Source: Viscum album
Taxonomy: Eukaryota; Streptophyta; Magnoliopsida; Santalales; Viscaceae
DNA: 64,000 nt
Assembly: GCA_963277665.1 (NCBI GenBank)
Contig: OY728158.1
Location: 595,968,818-596,032,817 of the forward strand
Direction of reading: 5' to 3'
The translations under genes and the position numbers were made by a program. The notes beneath the pieces are model-generated. The model was not told where the DNA came from. It did not search any database and saw nothing but the letters and a program-made list of their open reading frames with translations. Positions within the stretch are counted from its first letter, which is position 1; each line of letters begins with the position of its first letter. This document shows, piece by piece, positions 50,640 to 62,500 of the stretch.

Positions 50640-51345
50640 GTTGAGGGTACTCCCTTGGTTCATTCCTATAAGGGATTGCGTGGCATCACAACCCTAGTGT
50701 AGGATTGTGATCCTCTCGATGGGATGTTTAATCTATTAGAGTTGTGGTATCCCTCCGATGGGCCAAAGTGGGATTCTCTAGAATCGCTACCCTAGATCGG
50801 CTTCTTGGTATCGCTGTGACCGTTAATCCACGGGCGGCGATCCCCTATCAAGCTGGTTAACCCCATTGGGTTGTGGCATCATCAGGATTATGATTCCCTA
50901 CGCGGTGGTCCGTACTCAGTAGGTTTTTGGCATCGTCGGGTATATGATCCCCTACTCAGTATGAGGTGTATAGTAGGGTTGTGGTATCATTGGTTATGTG
51001 ATCCCCTACTCAGCGCGTGGTCTCGGTAGGGTTACAACATCGTCGGTCCAATCCCCTACATCGCGAGTTATACCAGATAGGGTTCTGGTATCATCATGAC
51101 CACCTTTATATGGGAGATGATCCTCTATCTGAGTGATGGGCTTCTGTCGAGTGCCAGATCGGGTTGTGGTATTCCCCAGCGGATCCTAGGTGTGATCCTC
51201 TATCTATGAGAACTACGTATTCCAGATCGGGCTGTGGTATCCCCCAGTGAACCCTAGGAGTGATCCCCTATATGTGAGCTTCGTATACCGGAGTGGGTTC
51301 TGGTATCCCCTAGCAGACCCTTGGAGTGATCCCCTATATGAGGAG
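50640..51345 (+). repeat. Array of ~11 imperfect hairpin units in LTR (B, 5')
   Basis: In sense orientation each unit reads ..GGGTTGTGGTATC..GATCCCCTA... One clear example has AGTAGGG (50972-50978) pairing with CCCTACT (51004-51010) and TATCA pairing with TGAT inside. I count eleven GATCCCCTA-type arms in about 700 bases. Confidence 0.7.
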
Positions 51346-52237
51346 AATGGTGGTTATGTTGTTTCAACGAGGTTTCCTCAGTGATGCTATCCGACGAGCA
51401 TGATCTCTCGGGTAAGCGTCTAAGAGGTTTGTGAGAAACCTGATGGTGTGTATCTCTCGGAGGAGTGTCATCTAGGTTGACAGTGATTGTGGAGTGTGCT
51501 ATCCTGGTTGTGAACCGTTGATGGTGATTAGGTCAGTACCTAATGTGGCTTGTTGTGTGAGCTAAGTATATCCAGATTGTTCAAGGTGTATGTATGGGCA
51601 TACACCTGAGCTGGGCTGACTAGTTGTGTTTAGCTGAGGATTGTCACGAGATGGAGTTTCTCTCTCATCTGGGTTCCCTTTGTATGGGATGAGAGGATTG
51701 TTGCCTTTCAGTTGCTCTATTTTGTTTTGGGTTTCTGCGGTGCCTACTGAGTATGTTTATACTCACCTCTGCATGGGATTTTCCCGCACATGTTTGTATC
51801 TTGTGCAGACCAAATACCTTTTGATGGAGTCCCAGGAGGACCCGGAGTAGGCGGAGCTGAGTGAGCGAGACTGACTGGGGTGTTTATCGGTGCGGTACTG
51901 AGGGAGATTTCCTGCGGGTGTTTGTGGCAGCATTCCCCTTCTTCAAAGCAGGTTGGATGCGCTTTGTATTTTTCTTTTGGTGGGCCCTATTTTTCCCTTT
52001 TTGTACTACAGTTGCACTCTGGTTGGGATAGTTGTATGCATGCATTTTACTTTTCAGTTTTATATATCTCTGCACTGTTGCATGGAGGTGTATGTGGGTG
52101 CGTGTGTATAGGTACCTTGAGCTAGTGCCTCCCATGTGTGTGATAGCCTACTTGGCACTAGACGCCAGCCCCTGGCCTATTGGAGGCATGCTTGGGGAGT
52201 CGCGGCTCAAGCCCCATTGGGTCGGGTCGTAGAAGAG

Positions 52238-52249
52238 TTGTATCATAGG
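52238..52249 (+). other. Primer-binding site of element B, mutated
   Basis: TTGTATCATAGG, two or three changes from TGGTATCAGAGG of element A; three-base spacer to the LTR end, as in A. Confidence 0.8.
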
Positions 52250-52562
52250 AGGTTCCAACTTTGGGATCTCAAAGCGTAGCTGGTCTAGCTATGAGTTTAG
52301 TTTGGGTTTCATAGCGGCAATGTCATGATGTTTCAAGTTCGTCTTTCAGGCCAGGGACTCCAGTGTTGGTATGATGGCCGATGTATCCGTACACCAAAAC
52401 TCTGACAACCTGCCTTTCGACTCGGGACATTCATACACTGGTCGCAGGGACAAATGGTACATGCACCATATATGACTGGGTTTTGGTTTTTTTCCTTGTC
52501 CTTCTTGAGTCATCTCTACAAATATACTCATTGACTGTGGTGCATCTTGAATATATTTCGGG

Positions 52563-53760
52563 ATGCCTCCATGACGACAACCAATGAGGGTTCCGCAGCA
52601 GCATTGTGCTGACGATCCATCCTGTGTAGAGGCTGCGGACCAGGGTGCAGGTTTTGAGGCTGGACCTCCAGGTGATCCGCCAGTTGATCCACCACCTGTC
52701 GAGCAGCTGGTTGTGCCGGTAGTGTAGGATGAGGTTGCATGCAGGCTACGAGTTCCAGAGGCAGTGACCTCTAAGGTTCCGGGGTGATCCAGACCCCCAG
52801 GCAACTGATGACTGGCTTGAGGCAGTCACCCGAGTTTTCCGCCTAGTGAGGACACCTCTAGATCAGATGGTGGTCCTAGCGGAGAGCCTTCTTCATGGTT
52901 CGGTCAGGCGATGGTGGATCCTGGTGACACAGTCCCATGATGAGGAGATGCTCACATGGGAAGAGTTTGAGTGGCTCTTTAGGGAGGAGTTCTATCCAGT
53001 GACGCTGAGGTTAGTGCGGATCGAGGAGCTTCTGCAGCTTCGACAGGAGGGCATGACCATGTCGGAGTAATCAGAGATGTTTACAGACCTGTCACGCTAC
53101 TCCCTGGATATGGTTCGAGACACATTCTTTAGGGATTGGGCCTTCAAGTAGGGCTTACGTTGGGACATCTGAGCAGGTGTGGTTTCCTTGTGACTGCCCT
53201 CCTATGCTGGAGTCCTGGAGCGAGCGTTGGTGGTGTAGAGCTTTCTGGCTGAGCAGATTTCCCCTATTAGTGATAGGCATGTGAGAGATAAGATGTCTAC
53301 ATCTAGTATCTGACGACAGAATCAGGGGTCTAGAAGTGGTTGACGTTTTAGGATGTGACCCCAGGATGGAGGATCTGAGGCTCAGGGCTCGCAGACCAGT
53401 TTTGGTCAGCCATAGGAGAGGCGGTGTTATGCTTGCGATGGTCAGGGAAATCTTACTAGAGATTGTCTGACCCGTTATACTGCTGAGAGGGAGCCGGTCG
53501 ATGGACTACCTTGGACGAGGTAGCGTCTCGATCAAGGAGGTCCACAGGGCGGCGGATGTGGCAATAGAGCTGGTGCAGCAGGAGGCAGTGGTAGGCGGTA
53601 TCAGTTGCCACCACCCCCACCCCAGGTGGTCCACTCCAAGCTCATGGAGCTGGTGGTCGAGGGCGGGGATAGCAGCACTCCCTAGGGGCTATTGAACCAG
53701 AGGCTCTGCGGATGGATAGAGGTACGCCCTGTGTCCTTTCTACTACTTCTGCCATTGTTT
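52563..53760 (+). pseudogene. Element B gag, broken
   Basis: ATG at 52563-52565 (MPP then TGA, as in A), Pro-rich N-terminus (GDPPVDPPPVEQLV near 52672-52710), then a frame change and the capsid domain from about 52787 (DPQATDDWLEAV, VFRLVRTP, HG.VRRWW, TWEEFE, REEFYP, ELLQLRQEGM). In-frame stops at 53068-53070 (TAA where element A has Tyr), near 53149 (TAG) and several later ones. A zinc knuckle at 53425-53466 keeps Cys1, Cys4 and Cys14 but His9 is Asn. A Gly-rich stretch and a run of five prolines follow (about 53540-53630). The end is near 53760. The 152-aa minus frame at 52346-52804 is an antisense shadow. Confidence 0.85.
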
Positions 53761-54096
53761 GATAGACACTATTTAGCGGTACCCTTCCCTTCTATTGATT
53801 GCTCAAGTTTTGTGCAGGGCATTGGTAAGACCCTAGGTGGGTGTTTTTTGGCGTGCTTCGAATGCGTAAGGAAGAGGTATCCTGCCCCCACCGAGACACG
53901 TTTTTGTGACGTGATTAAAATAGTGCGGGCGAGTTAGTGCTTCCCAAAGAGGATAGTATTGAGGTGTGGTGAATGATTCCCTCCGACTTATGTGTTCAAG
54001 CATGAGTGTTTTTGGTGAACTCGCTGGTGTGGGAGACCCAGTTGCGAGTCCAGTCGCTTTCCTTGTGCTGATGGGTTTTCGAGGATGAAAAGTTCT

Positions 54097-54109
54097 AAGG
54101 GGGGGAGGA
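54097..54109 (+). other. Polypurine tract of element B
   Basis: AAGGGGGGGAGGA immediately before the TG of the 3' LTR. Confidence 0.92.
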
Positions 54110-57100
54110 TGTAGCAACTCAGGTTTTTAGACCTGTCAGACATTGGAATATTTCTATGAATAATTCCAGATCTAGGCGCAAAGAAGATGTGTGATTCCGA
54201 GGCCCGGTGTGCCCGTAATTAATTTTATAAAAACATTAAGTATTCTTAGGCTATGCACGTGGCGAGGGTGTGATATATCCTGAACAGTAGCTTAAAACGG
54301 GAATCCGAGGGCACGGTTGCATCTGGAACGTGCCGTTTACCCTGGGTGAGGTGTAAACTTTGCGGGCGAGGGTCTGCTGTGGAAAATGCCACCAGGGGCA
54401 TTTTCGTAAATAAATAGAAAAGTTTATTTACGAGCCTCGGCTCGAATAAATTCTGAACAGAGTCTCAGATCGAAAATATTAGTCTGTCATTGAGTTTATA
54501 ATGTCGTGTTTACCCTAAGGGCGACCTTATCCTTGTCCGCGTCGGGCACGGGGTCGGGGGCGTGTCAGGCCGGGGAGTTAAGCAGATATTTGTTGTAAAC
54601 AAATATCTTCCCCCCATGTTGGACATGTGATGCATATAGGAAGAGTTCCTCCTCCTTCTCCTCCCCTTCTGACGGTGAATAGGCGGCCAAATCACGCGAT
54701 CAAGGTGCCATCGAGCTCGGATTTCGACGACGGGCATTCCCGGATCGTGCGACGGAAGCTTTGGAGCATGGATCGTCGACGTTTCGCCCGCGATGTAGGC
54801 AGTTTGAGTTTTGAAATCCTAGACCCTGTTTATTTGTTGTTTTTCTTCAAATATTTATAAGGGTGGTATAGTTTAGGTCCCGAGGTTTCCGAAACATGTT
54901 TCAGATCTAATTTTGGAGCACCGGGGAGCTCCCGGGGGTTCCCGGAAGTTTTTCAACGAAAATCCCAGATTCCAACGGCAGCCACAGACGAATCTGATGA
55001 GGCACGGCGGATTTGGCGGCGCAGTGACAGCGCAGTGGTTTCCGGCGAGGTCGGCGGTGGTCCGACCAGGATTTTCTAGGGGTTCTTTAAACCCCCGTAA
55101 CTCGCAAACTGTAAGTCTGATTTGCGATCCGTTTGCGGCGATGCGCTCCTTGCATCGAGAAGGAACATTTTAATGCACTTTTAGAATTTTATGGTCTAGG
55201 ATTGTGGACCGGGAGTTTGAAACGTCGTTTAACATAATAATATTTTATTATTTTACGACTTCGGGCCGTCGCAACTTCTACCCGGAGCATCCGATTGACG
55301 TGCCGTCAGTGGCGTTGAGACCCTAATGATACGATAGAATATTCTTGAGAGTTTCTGGGTGTTGGGACCGAGTTCCGGGTGTGGGCACCATTAGGCCAGG
55401 TTTTTGGTGTTTTCGGTGAAACACAACTTTTGTACTAGGAGTCCGATTTGGTGGATTATTAGTCGATCCTATGTGTTTTTCCGAGAGGATCACAATAGTG
55501 CAATCTGTTTGATGAGTTTCGAGATCAAGGTATGGGCCCCGCCTGAGCTGGCATTTAGTGAATAGTGCCTTTTTCACTGGGTGTCCGTTTTGGACGTGCG
55601 AGTAATGGATCCCGTGTACTTTGCCGAGGGGATCACCGTGGTATGATCCTTTTGTTGAGTTCCAGGATCTTTGTGTGGGCCTCGCACAGGATAGCTGTGG
55701 TGAATAGTGCATTTTCACCGGTTGTCCATTTCGGGTGAGTAAACAGCCTACCCTGCATGTTTTTCCATGTGAAACGCGATGGTGGCCTCGGTATTGGCCT
55801 TAGAGATGCGCAATGTGGCGTTGTGGCGGGTTTCTCGGGTTAGTGACGTTTGGACCAGTAGTGGTTGATGGTACTTTCATGGTTCGTTCCTATGAGGGTT
55901 TTCATGACATCACAACCCTAGTGTAGGATTGTGATCCTCTTGATGGGATGTTTAATCTGTTAGAGTTGTGGTATCCCTCCGATGGGCCGGAGTGGGATCC
56001 TCTAGTATCTCTACCCTAGATCGGGTTCTTGGTATCGCTGTGACCGTTTATCCACGGGTGGCGAGCCCCTATCTAGCTAGTTAACCCCGTAAGGTTATGG
56101 AATCATCGAGATTATGATTCCCTATACAGTGGGCCGTACTCAGTAGGGTTGTGGGATCATCGGGTATATGATCCCCTACTCAGCATGAGGTGTATAGTAG
56201 GGTTGTAGTATCGTTGGTTATCTGATCCCCTACTCTGCGCGTGGTTTCGGTAGGGTTGTGACATCGACAGTTCGATCCCCTACATCGCGAGTCATACCAG
56301 ATAGGGTTCCTTTAACGTCATGACCACCTTTAGATGGGTGATGATCCTCTATCTGAGTGATGTGCTTCTGTCGATCACCAGATCGGGTTATGGTATTCCC
56401 CATTGGATCCTGGGTGTGATCCCTTATCTATGAGAACTACGTATTTCAGATCGGGTCATGGTATCCCCCAACGTACCTTGGGAGTGATCCCCAATCTATG
56501 AGCTTCGTATACCGGAGTGGGTTCTGGTATCCCCTAGCAGACCCTAGGAGTGATCCCCCATATGAGGAGTATGGTGGTTATGTTGTTTCAGCGAGGTTTC
56601 CTCAGTGATTCTATCTGACGAGCTTGATCTCTCGGGTGAGCATCTAAGAGGTTTGTGAGAAACCCGATGGAGTGTATCTCTCAGACAAGTGTTATCTAGG
56701 TTGACAGTTATCATGGAGTGTTCTATCCTGGTTGTGAACCATTTTTTTTATGAGGTCGGTACCTCATGTGGCTTGTTGCATGAGATGAGTATATCTAGAT
56801 TGTTCAAGGTGTATGTATGGGCATACTAATGAGCTGAGCTGACTAGTTTTGTTTATCCGAGGATGGTCACGAGATGGAGTTTCTCTCTCAACTGGGTTCC
56901 CTCTGGCTGGGTTGAGAGGACCATTTCCTTTAAGTTTCTCTCTTTTGTTTTGGGTTTTTAGGGTGCCTATTGAGTATGTTTATACTCACACCTGCACGGG
57001 CTTTGCCCGCACATGTTTGTGTCTTGTGCAGACCACATACCTTTTGACAGAGTCCTAGGAGGACCCGGAGCAGGCAGAGCTGAGTGAGCGAGACTGACAG

Positions 57101-57457
57101 GGGTGTTTACCGGTGCGGGGATGAGGGAGCTTTCTAGTGGGTTTTTGTGGCAGCGTTCCCCTTCTTCAGAGCAGGTTGGACATGCTTTGTAGTTTTCTTT
57201 TTGTGGGCCCTATTTTTCCCTTTTTGTACTGTTGTTGCACTCTGGTGGAGATAGTTGTATGCATGCATTTTACTTTTCAGTTTTATATATCTCTTCACTG
57301 TTGCATGGAGGTGTATGTGGGTGCGTGTGTACAGGTACCTTGATCTAATTCCTCCCATGTGTGTGATAGCCTACTCGGCGCTAGACGCCAGCCCCTGGAC
57401 TATTGGAGGTGGGCTTGATGAGTCTCAGCTCAAGCCCCGTTGGGACAGGTCGTGACA
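54110..57457 (+). repeat. Element B 3' LTR (3348 bp)
   Basis: TGTAGCAACTCAGG to ..GGTCGTGACA, both termini intact. G-box CACGTG at 54256-54261; the adjacent hairpin is mutated. AT palindrome 55224-55259, hairpin array 55865-56575. Confidence 0.95.
55865..56575 (+). repeat. Array of ~11 imperfect hairpin units in LTR (B, 3')
   Basis: Same unit order as in LTR B1, with changes mostly in loops, for example the unit around GTAGGGTTGTAGTATC..GATCCCCTAC near 56205-56235. Confidence 0.7.
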
Positions 57458-57462
57458 AAAAT
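57458..57462 (+). repeat. Target-site duplication of element B, right
   Basis: AAAAT, identical to the empty site in LTR X. Confidence 0.85.
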
Positions 57463-58432
57463 GTTTTCCTTTATATGTGCACGTTTTTTATTTGAAATAA
57501 ATAATTTTCCAAAATAAATTTTTTATAATGGAAGCATTCATGTTTTACGATTATGTTATGATTATTAAGATTTTTTTTATTTTTATTTGTGTTTCCATTA
57601 TATAAAAAATATGGGGGGGTCTATGATATCCTTCCAATGCATTGGGTTTATTGGAAGTCGACCATGATAGATATTCCAAGTGTAACAATTGTGGTCATAT
57701 CCAAATATAACTACGGGGTTTATGTCTTGTATAATCATGAGGGTTATTTTATGGTCTCCATGAGGGATAAATCATATGTAATCATTATAAGAAAATAATT
57801 CCCATGTTACCTAATTTATTTATTTAATCCTTCTACCTTTTTAAATAAATTTCATGTTTTCACAAATTAAGTTATGGGGTTTATCTTCAAAAAAGAATAT
57901 GTTTCTTTTTAAGGGTGAAAAATTATGACTTTGTGAAATATTTTTCATGAATTTTCCATATTTTTAACGAAACATTTATGGGTTTTATTTTTTCATTTAA
58001 TATTTCTTATGAAATGTTTTATTAAAATATTTGAGGGGAAATTGTGATTTTTTGGGTAAGAAATTTTTTATTTTGATCCCAAAGTTTCCTTAGATAAAGT
58101 AAAATTTTTATAACTATTTATGGTCTAATTATTTGTTTATTTCATTAAAAAAAATTCACAGTGTTTTATGAAGTGTAAAGGAAAGGATGTGATCATTAAT
58201 AAAATTTTGAAGAACTATTATAAAAATAAATTATATTTTATATTAAATACTTTTGTTTTATAGAAAAATGGATACTGTGTAGAAGTTTCCACTAGTAATG
58301 AAAGGATTTACTAAGTAAGTGTTTATACTATTACTCTAAAACTCAAAAACTAAATGATATCTAGGAATGAAATAATGTAAATTATAGTATAAATTCACTA
58401 GAATATGTAATCTTTAAGGTTGGGTACTTACA

Positions 58433-61400
58433 GTTTGACCTCTAAACCCTCTACCCAAGGATACCTCACTTAAGAGTGAATCCAATTCACCATAACTCTA
58501 TATCATAATACGAATTAACTATATTAAATAACTAAATTAAAGTTTATAAGTTAAATTAAAAGCTGATGTTAAGTAAAGTAAAAAATAAATTCACTATTGA
58601 GTCTTTCCAGGCATGATAATAAATGGCTCTATCCTAGAATCAATTTAAGAAATAAATTTTTCCAGAAAAAATATTTTTAATATAAAAAATTAATAACAAT
58701 GAACAAAATTTGTCATAAAATGTAAATAAATGAACAATTAAAATATTTAAGCATGATTGTACTATTTATACACATTTCATAAAAAAATTATAAAATACTT
58801 TATAACTTTGACTCTATTTATTATGGACATTTCATAATTATGAATACAACTCTTTATATTAACTTTAATATGTACATTTCATATTAACCATTTTATGTAA
58901 CTTCATTTTTAATATATGATATCTTAATGAATCATAAACATTTTTATAATTCCATTTTCTATTATGTAAACATTTTACATAATCTAACTATCATATACAT
59001 AGTGTTTCAAATAACACATAATTAATTTTTAAAAATTAAAAATAAATAATTATGAAAAATTCATAATTTAATATATAAATATTTTTATATACCTCAAACA
59101 TTTTTTTAATTTATAAATACATTACAAATTAATGTTTTTATGATTATAAAATAAACCCTTTTATTTATAATTCATAAAACGTTCTATATGAAAACGTTAA
59201 ATTATATTTTTAATATTAAATTTTAATATTTAAGAAATATTTAAAAACAAATGTTTCATAGACACATACAATTTAATTATAAATAATTAATATTTAATTA
59301 ATTATTAAATCATAATAAATATTAGATATTTTAAAAATACCTTTTATTATAATTTTTATACAATTTCTAAATTATTAATTCATCATGAAATTGAAAAATA
59401 AAAATGTTGTTTTTTTCAGCACCAAAACTTGTGATAGTATATAGTGGCACCTATAGTAACATTCCATTATGTATCTAGGATACATAAGGTTAAATCATTC
59501 CAATATAATATAGACTAAACTTTAGTGTTTTTTATAAAGTAATTTTAAAGAACCACATAACCTATGTAGACTAGACAACTTATTTTGATGCATTAATGAT
59601 TTATGCATTATCGATTTTTTTTCTCAGCATACCCTAATCAATGAAAATTGACCATTTATAATTCATTAATAATTAAGAATTGGTCAAAAATTACCAACTC
59701 TATAACTTGGTGATGGGATGTTGAAGTTCTGGTGATAGTTTTCATGGTGATCTTTTCTTCGTTATTCTTTATTTCTCAGACATGATTTCATAAACTAAGA
59801 TCATGGATCATTTTTATACCACTATTTGGGTTCATTTTGGGTTTATTAAAACTTAATTGATGTAGTTAAAGAACATGAAAATATAAATCTAGGATCACCA
59901 TGTAAGTGATATAAAACTTCATAAATACTGGAAATGAAGGATGAATGAAAACATGCATACCATTCACTAAAGAATATTCCATAACCTTATTGATCTTAAT
60001 ATGTTGTATTTGATGATAATCACCAAATTGAGAGACATAATCCTCCCACCTCCTTTGGTATCCATAATTGGATTAGAATCATTTTTCATATGAATAATAT
60101 CCTTTTTCACTCCATAATGTGCTAGCACCACAATATGTTGAGGTGGAAGAACACAAGGGATTTAGGTCTCTAGGAGTATCTATAAAGAATCAACAAAATC
60201 ACACACCAATTACATCATATGGAATCAGATTTATAAAGACTTAATAATTTTCATTTATGATCCTAGAATTAACTCATTTTTTCATAATACATGAGTTAAT
60301 CCCCTGGGTAATTCATGTATGTGATTCATAAATTCAACTAAATCCCACAATTTTCATCTTATTAAACAGTTCCATAAATGATTTACTACCTAGTAGAACA
60401 GTGTGAGTGTATCCAAATTCATGAAAGGAAATTCAGTATGTAATATCCATGCATCACAAGTAGGTTATGGATCAAACGACTCACCCTTTTCTATCATATA
60501 CATAATAAGTTTCAGGGGATATCTACTTCATATATCACATGAAGTGAAATGATAATTGACCTTAAATTTTTTTTATTTGAGTTATCATTGACCAATTTTC
60601 ATCTTGGAGAATTATATATAGTAAGAAAATATTAATATTATAATGGGTATGATTTTGTATATATATGAAAAATATTCTCATGAGGCACCAAGTGAGTTTT
60701 TTTGGGCTAGATGATATGTAAAGCATTCCACAAGGAGTGTCAGACATTAGGTATTTAGTATAATTAGAATTCATGTTTCATATTTGGATTTACCCAATAC
60801 CATAGGTCAAAGGGATTATTATCATGAAAATCATACTTTAACACTTTTATTACATAATCCTTAGGCTTAGCTAATCATAGAGTGGTTGGTATGTTGTTAT
60901 AATGACCTATAATTTTTTGATACCTTTCACCTTACATTATATATTATGTAAGTTATTATTTTCTTAGTTGAAGTATTAGGTAGATTCTGTATGGATTTCA
61001 AGTTTTTAGAGCCTTTAACGGGGAGCAAAATTGGATTAAAATTAGGAAAAGCTATGTGGTACTCCCCAATAAACCATGAGGCTTGTTAGAGCAGGACAAT
61101 GGGTTGTGCATAGCTGGTCTATTATTAGAGTTAACTTTGTGACTTTCCACAAAAAATAGTATGATTGAAATTAGTGTAAAAAGTAACTATTGGTTCATAG
61201 TTTACCAAACCATGTAGCTAAACCATGTGGGTGACCATAAGAGGCAATGAACCTTTTATAGTTAGAATATAGTTTGGTAAACCATGTGACCAAACCATGA
61301 ACAATCGTTTAATTAATCCAAAACTTGATTTTTTAAACTGAATCCTCCCAAAAACTCTGCATTATTCCTCATAATAAAAGTGATCTCTTACCTAGGGACT

Positions 61401-62500
61401 CCATTAGTATATATTTTCATTTTATCTAAATTTATAATCTAAATCAGATGGATCTAAAGGCATTGAATCATTTCGATTCAAGGTAAGATGTTTTTCATCC
61501 CATGTTCTTTATATCATTCCTTGATGTCATCTTTTTCCCTTGAGATGAATCACATGTGCCATCTTTGATTTCTAGATATATGGAATCTATTATGATTTAA
61601 TAGAGATATACTAGGTTTTTAATTTATATACACTCGATATAGAGAATTAGAATCCTTCCCTTAAATAGATCAAGATCTACAATTGGTGACATATCTTGAA
61701 GGGAAAGCCTAATTAAATTCATACCCTTATCAGGTTCTTCTTTTTGAATCATTTTTGGTAATGCATTTTTTCATTAATTGGGAGTAGTTTTATAGATTAT
61801 TGGTGTATGGTATTGATTTGGGTGTTTAATATTGTATGCAATTACCTTTGGGATTAAATGAATCTGAGGTATGAAGTACTTATCATTTGGGGCCGTTGTA
61901 CCGAATTTTATACTACAATTTGATTGTATATGTTTGTATATCCCATTATACCTATGGTTTATTGATGTGTATATGGGTGCATGTGTTTCTAGGAGAAACT
62001 TTACTTGAATCATTTTTCTTGTGCTAGATATATTGTTCCTTATTAAGGATTTTGAATTTATTGTGGAAACCCAACTATTGGAATCAAGATAACATGTTTC
62101 TTAGGAGTTATTGGCTGAATCCTTAGAGGGGGGGGGGGGGGGTATAGTTTCAAAGATACTAATTGATGAATAAGATATTGAATTTTGGTTATTGTAAGAA
62201 TATTATTCTTTTCCAATTGTAAATGGTCATTCATAGAGGTATTTATCCATGAATTGTAACATGATGCAAATAAAGATGTTGGTATGAGTCAAGGTGTGAT
62301 GATCGCTGAGCTGATGGGGCGAGTCAGGTTGAGATGTATATTTTGACTATATAAAGAGTAATATCTAGAAATGTTGTATTAATGGGGGATTGAACCTTCT
62401 ATTTTGTTATAGTTTTTAAGAGTTAACATGTTCCTAGTGGATGTACCATTATGTGAAGAAAACAACCATGCGACCACGAATAGTTGGATGAGTAGGGTGT
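58433..62500. other. AT-rich degraded DNA, no gene seen
   Basis: No recognisable protein or RNA. 59999-60500 on the minus strand gives peptide-like pieces with AWILHT, echoing AWILHI in the zinc-knuckle remnant at 17113-17307; a 17-base stretch is identical (60437-60453 and 17124-17140). A few short AAACCATG(T/A) repeats lie at 61195-61305. Minus frames at 60562-60774 and 61774-62013 show no family motif. Confidence 0.4.
62128..62142 (+). repeat. Homopolymer of 15 G
   Basis: Fifteen consecutive G in AT-rich surroundings. It is either a true G tract or an assembly or sequencing artefact. Confidence 0.95.

Larger units (their letters stand above)
48839..52234 (+). repeat. Element B 5' LTR (3396 bp)
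   Basis: Starts TGTATCGACTCAGG. The terminal ..GTGACA is mutated to ..GTAGAA at 52229-52234. Landmarks: 9-bp-arm hairpin 48956-48978, lost G-box (CATGTG 48985-48990), G/CGG-rich stretch 49690-49860, AT palindrome with TATA 49999-50034, hairpin array 50640-51345. Frames such as 49591-49980 and 49370-49621 are not protein genes. Confidence 0.95.
48839..57457 (+). mobile_element. Element B: gag-only LTR retrotransposon with 3.4 kb LTRs
   Basis: An 8619-bp plus-strand relative of element A: 5' LTR 48839-52234, primer-binding site 52238-52249, internal region 52235-54109 (1875 bp) with a broken gag and nothing else, polypurine tract 54097-54109, 3' LTR 54110-57457. Inserted in LTR Y of element C. 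In the first 80 bases the two LTRs differ at about 12 positions by eye. Opposite orientation to A, 11 kb away. Confidence 0.95.
40210..58432 (+). mobile_element. Element C: long-LTR, short-internal retrotransposon with B nested inside
   Basis: Two direct ~3.97-3.98 kb LTRs (X 40210-44192; Y 45838-58432 minus the 8.6 kb B insertion) around a 1.6 kb internal region. A primer-binding-like site follows X and a purine-rich tract precedes Y, so this is one element rather than a random duplication. No gag or pol recognised in the internal part. Start TGTAACTCC..; probable end ..CTTACA. Target-site duplication uncertain: TTCTG on the left against GTTTG on the right. The LTR family is the same as Z and W. 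LTR divergence is high by eye, so this is an old insertion. Confidence 0.75.
45838..58432 (+). repeat. Element C 3' LTR (Y), split by element B
   Basis: 45838-48838 plus 57458-58432. It begins TTTAGCATCCCAATAATTTTTAAGG (TG lost) in alignment with the X start. Conserved parts: donor-like GT at 47579-47580, CpG motif triplet 47735-48190, and after B the block with 'attccaagtgtaacaattgtgg' (57680) and 'gaaaaatggatactgtgtagaag' (58263) matching X at 43400 and 44023. The 69-aa frame at 57589-57798 is chance. Confidence 0.75.

Noticed and set aside
53501..53937. Frames 53501-53695 and 53692-53937 (+)
   Set aside because: Off-frame or trailing readings of the broken gag tail and the untranslated internal region of element B.
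40210..58432. Simple segmental duplication of X and Y
   Set aside because: The primer-site match after X, purine tract before Y and TGTAAC-type start fit LTRs of one element better.
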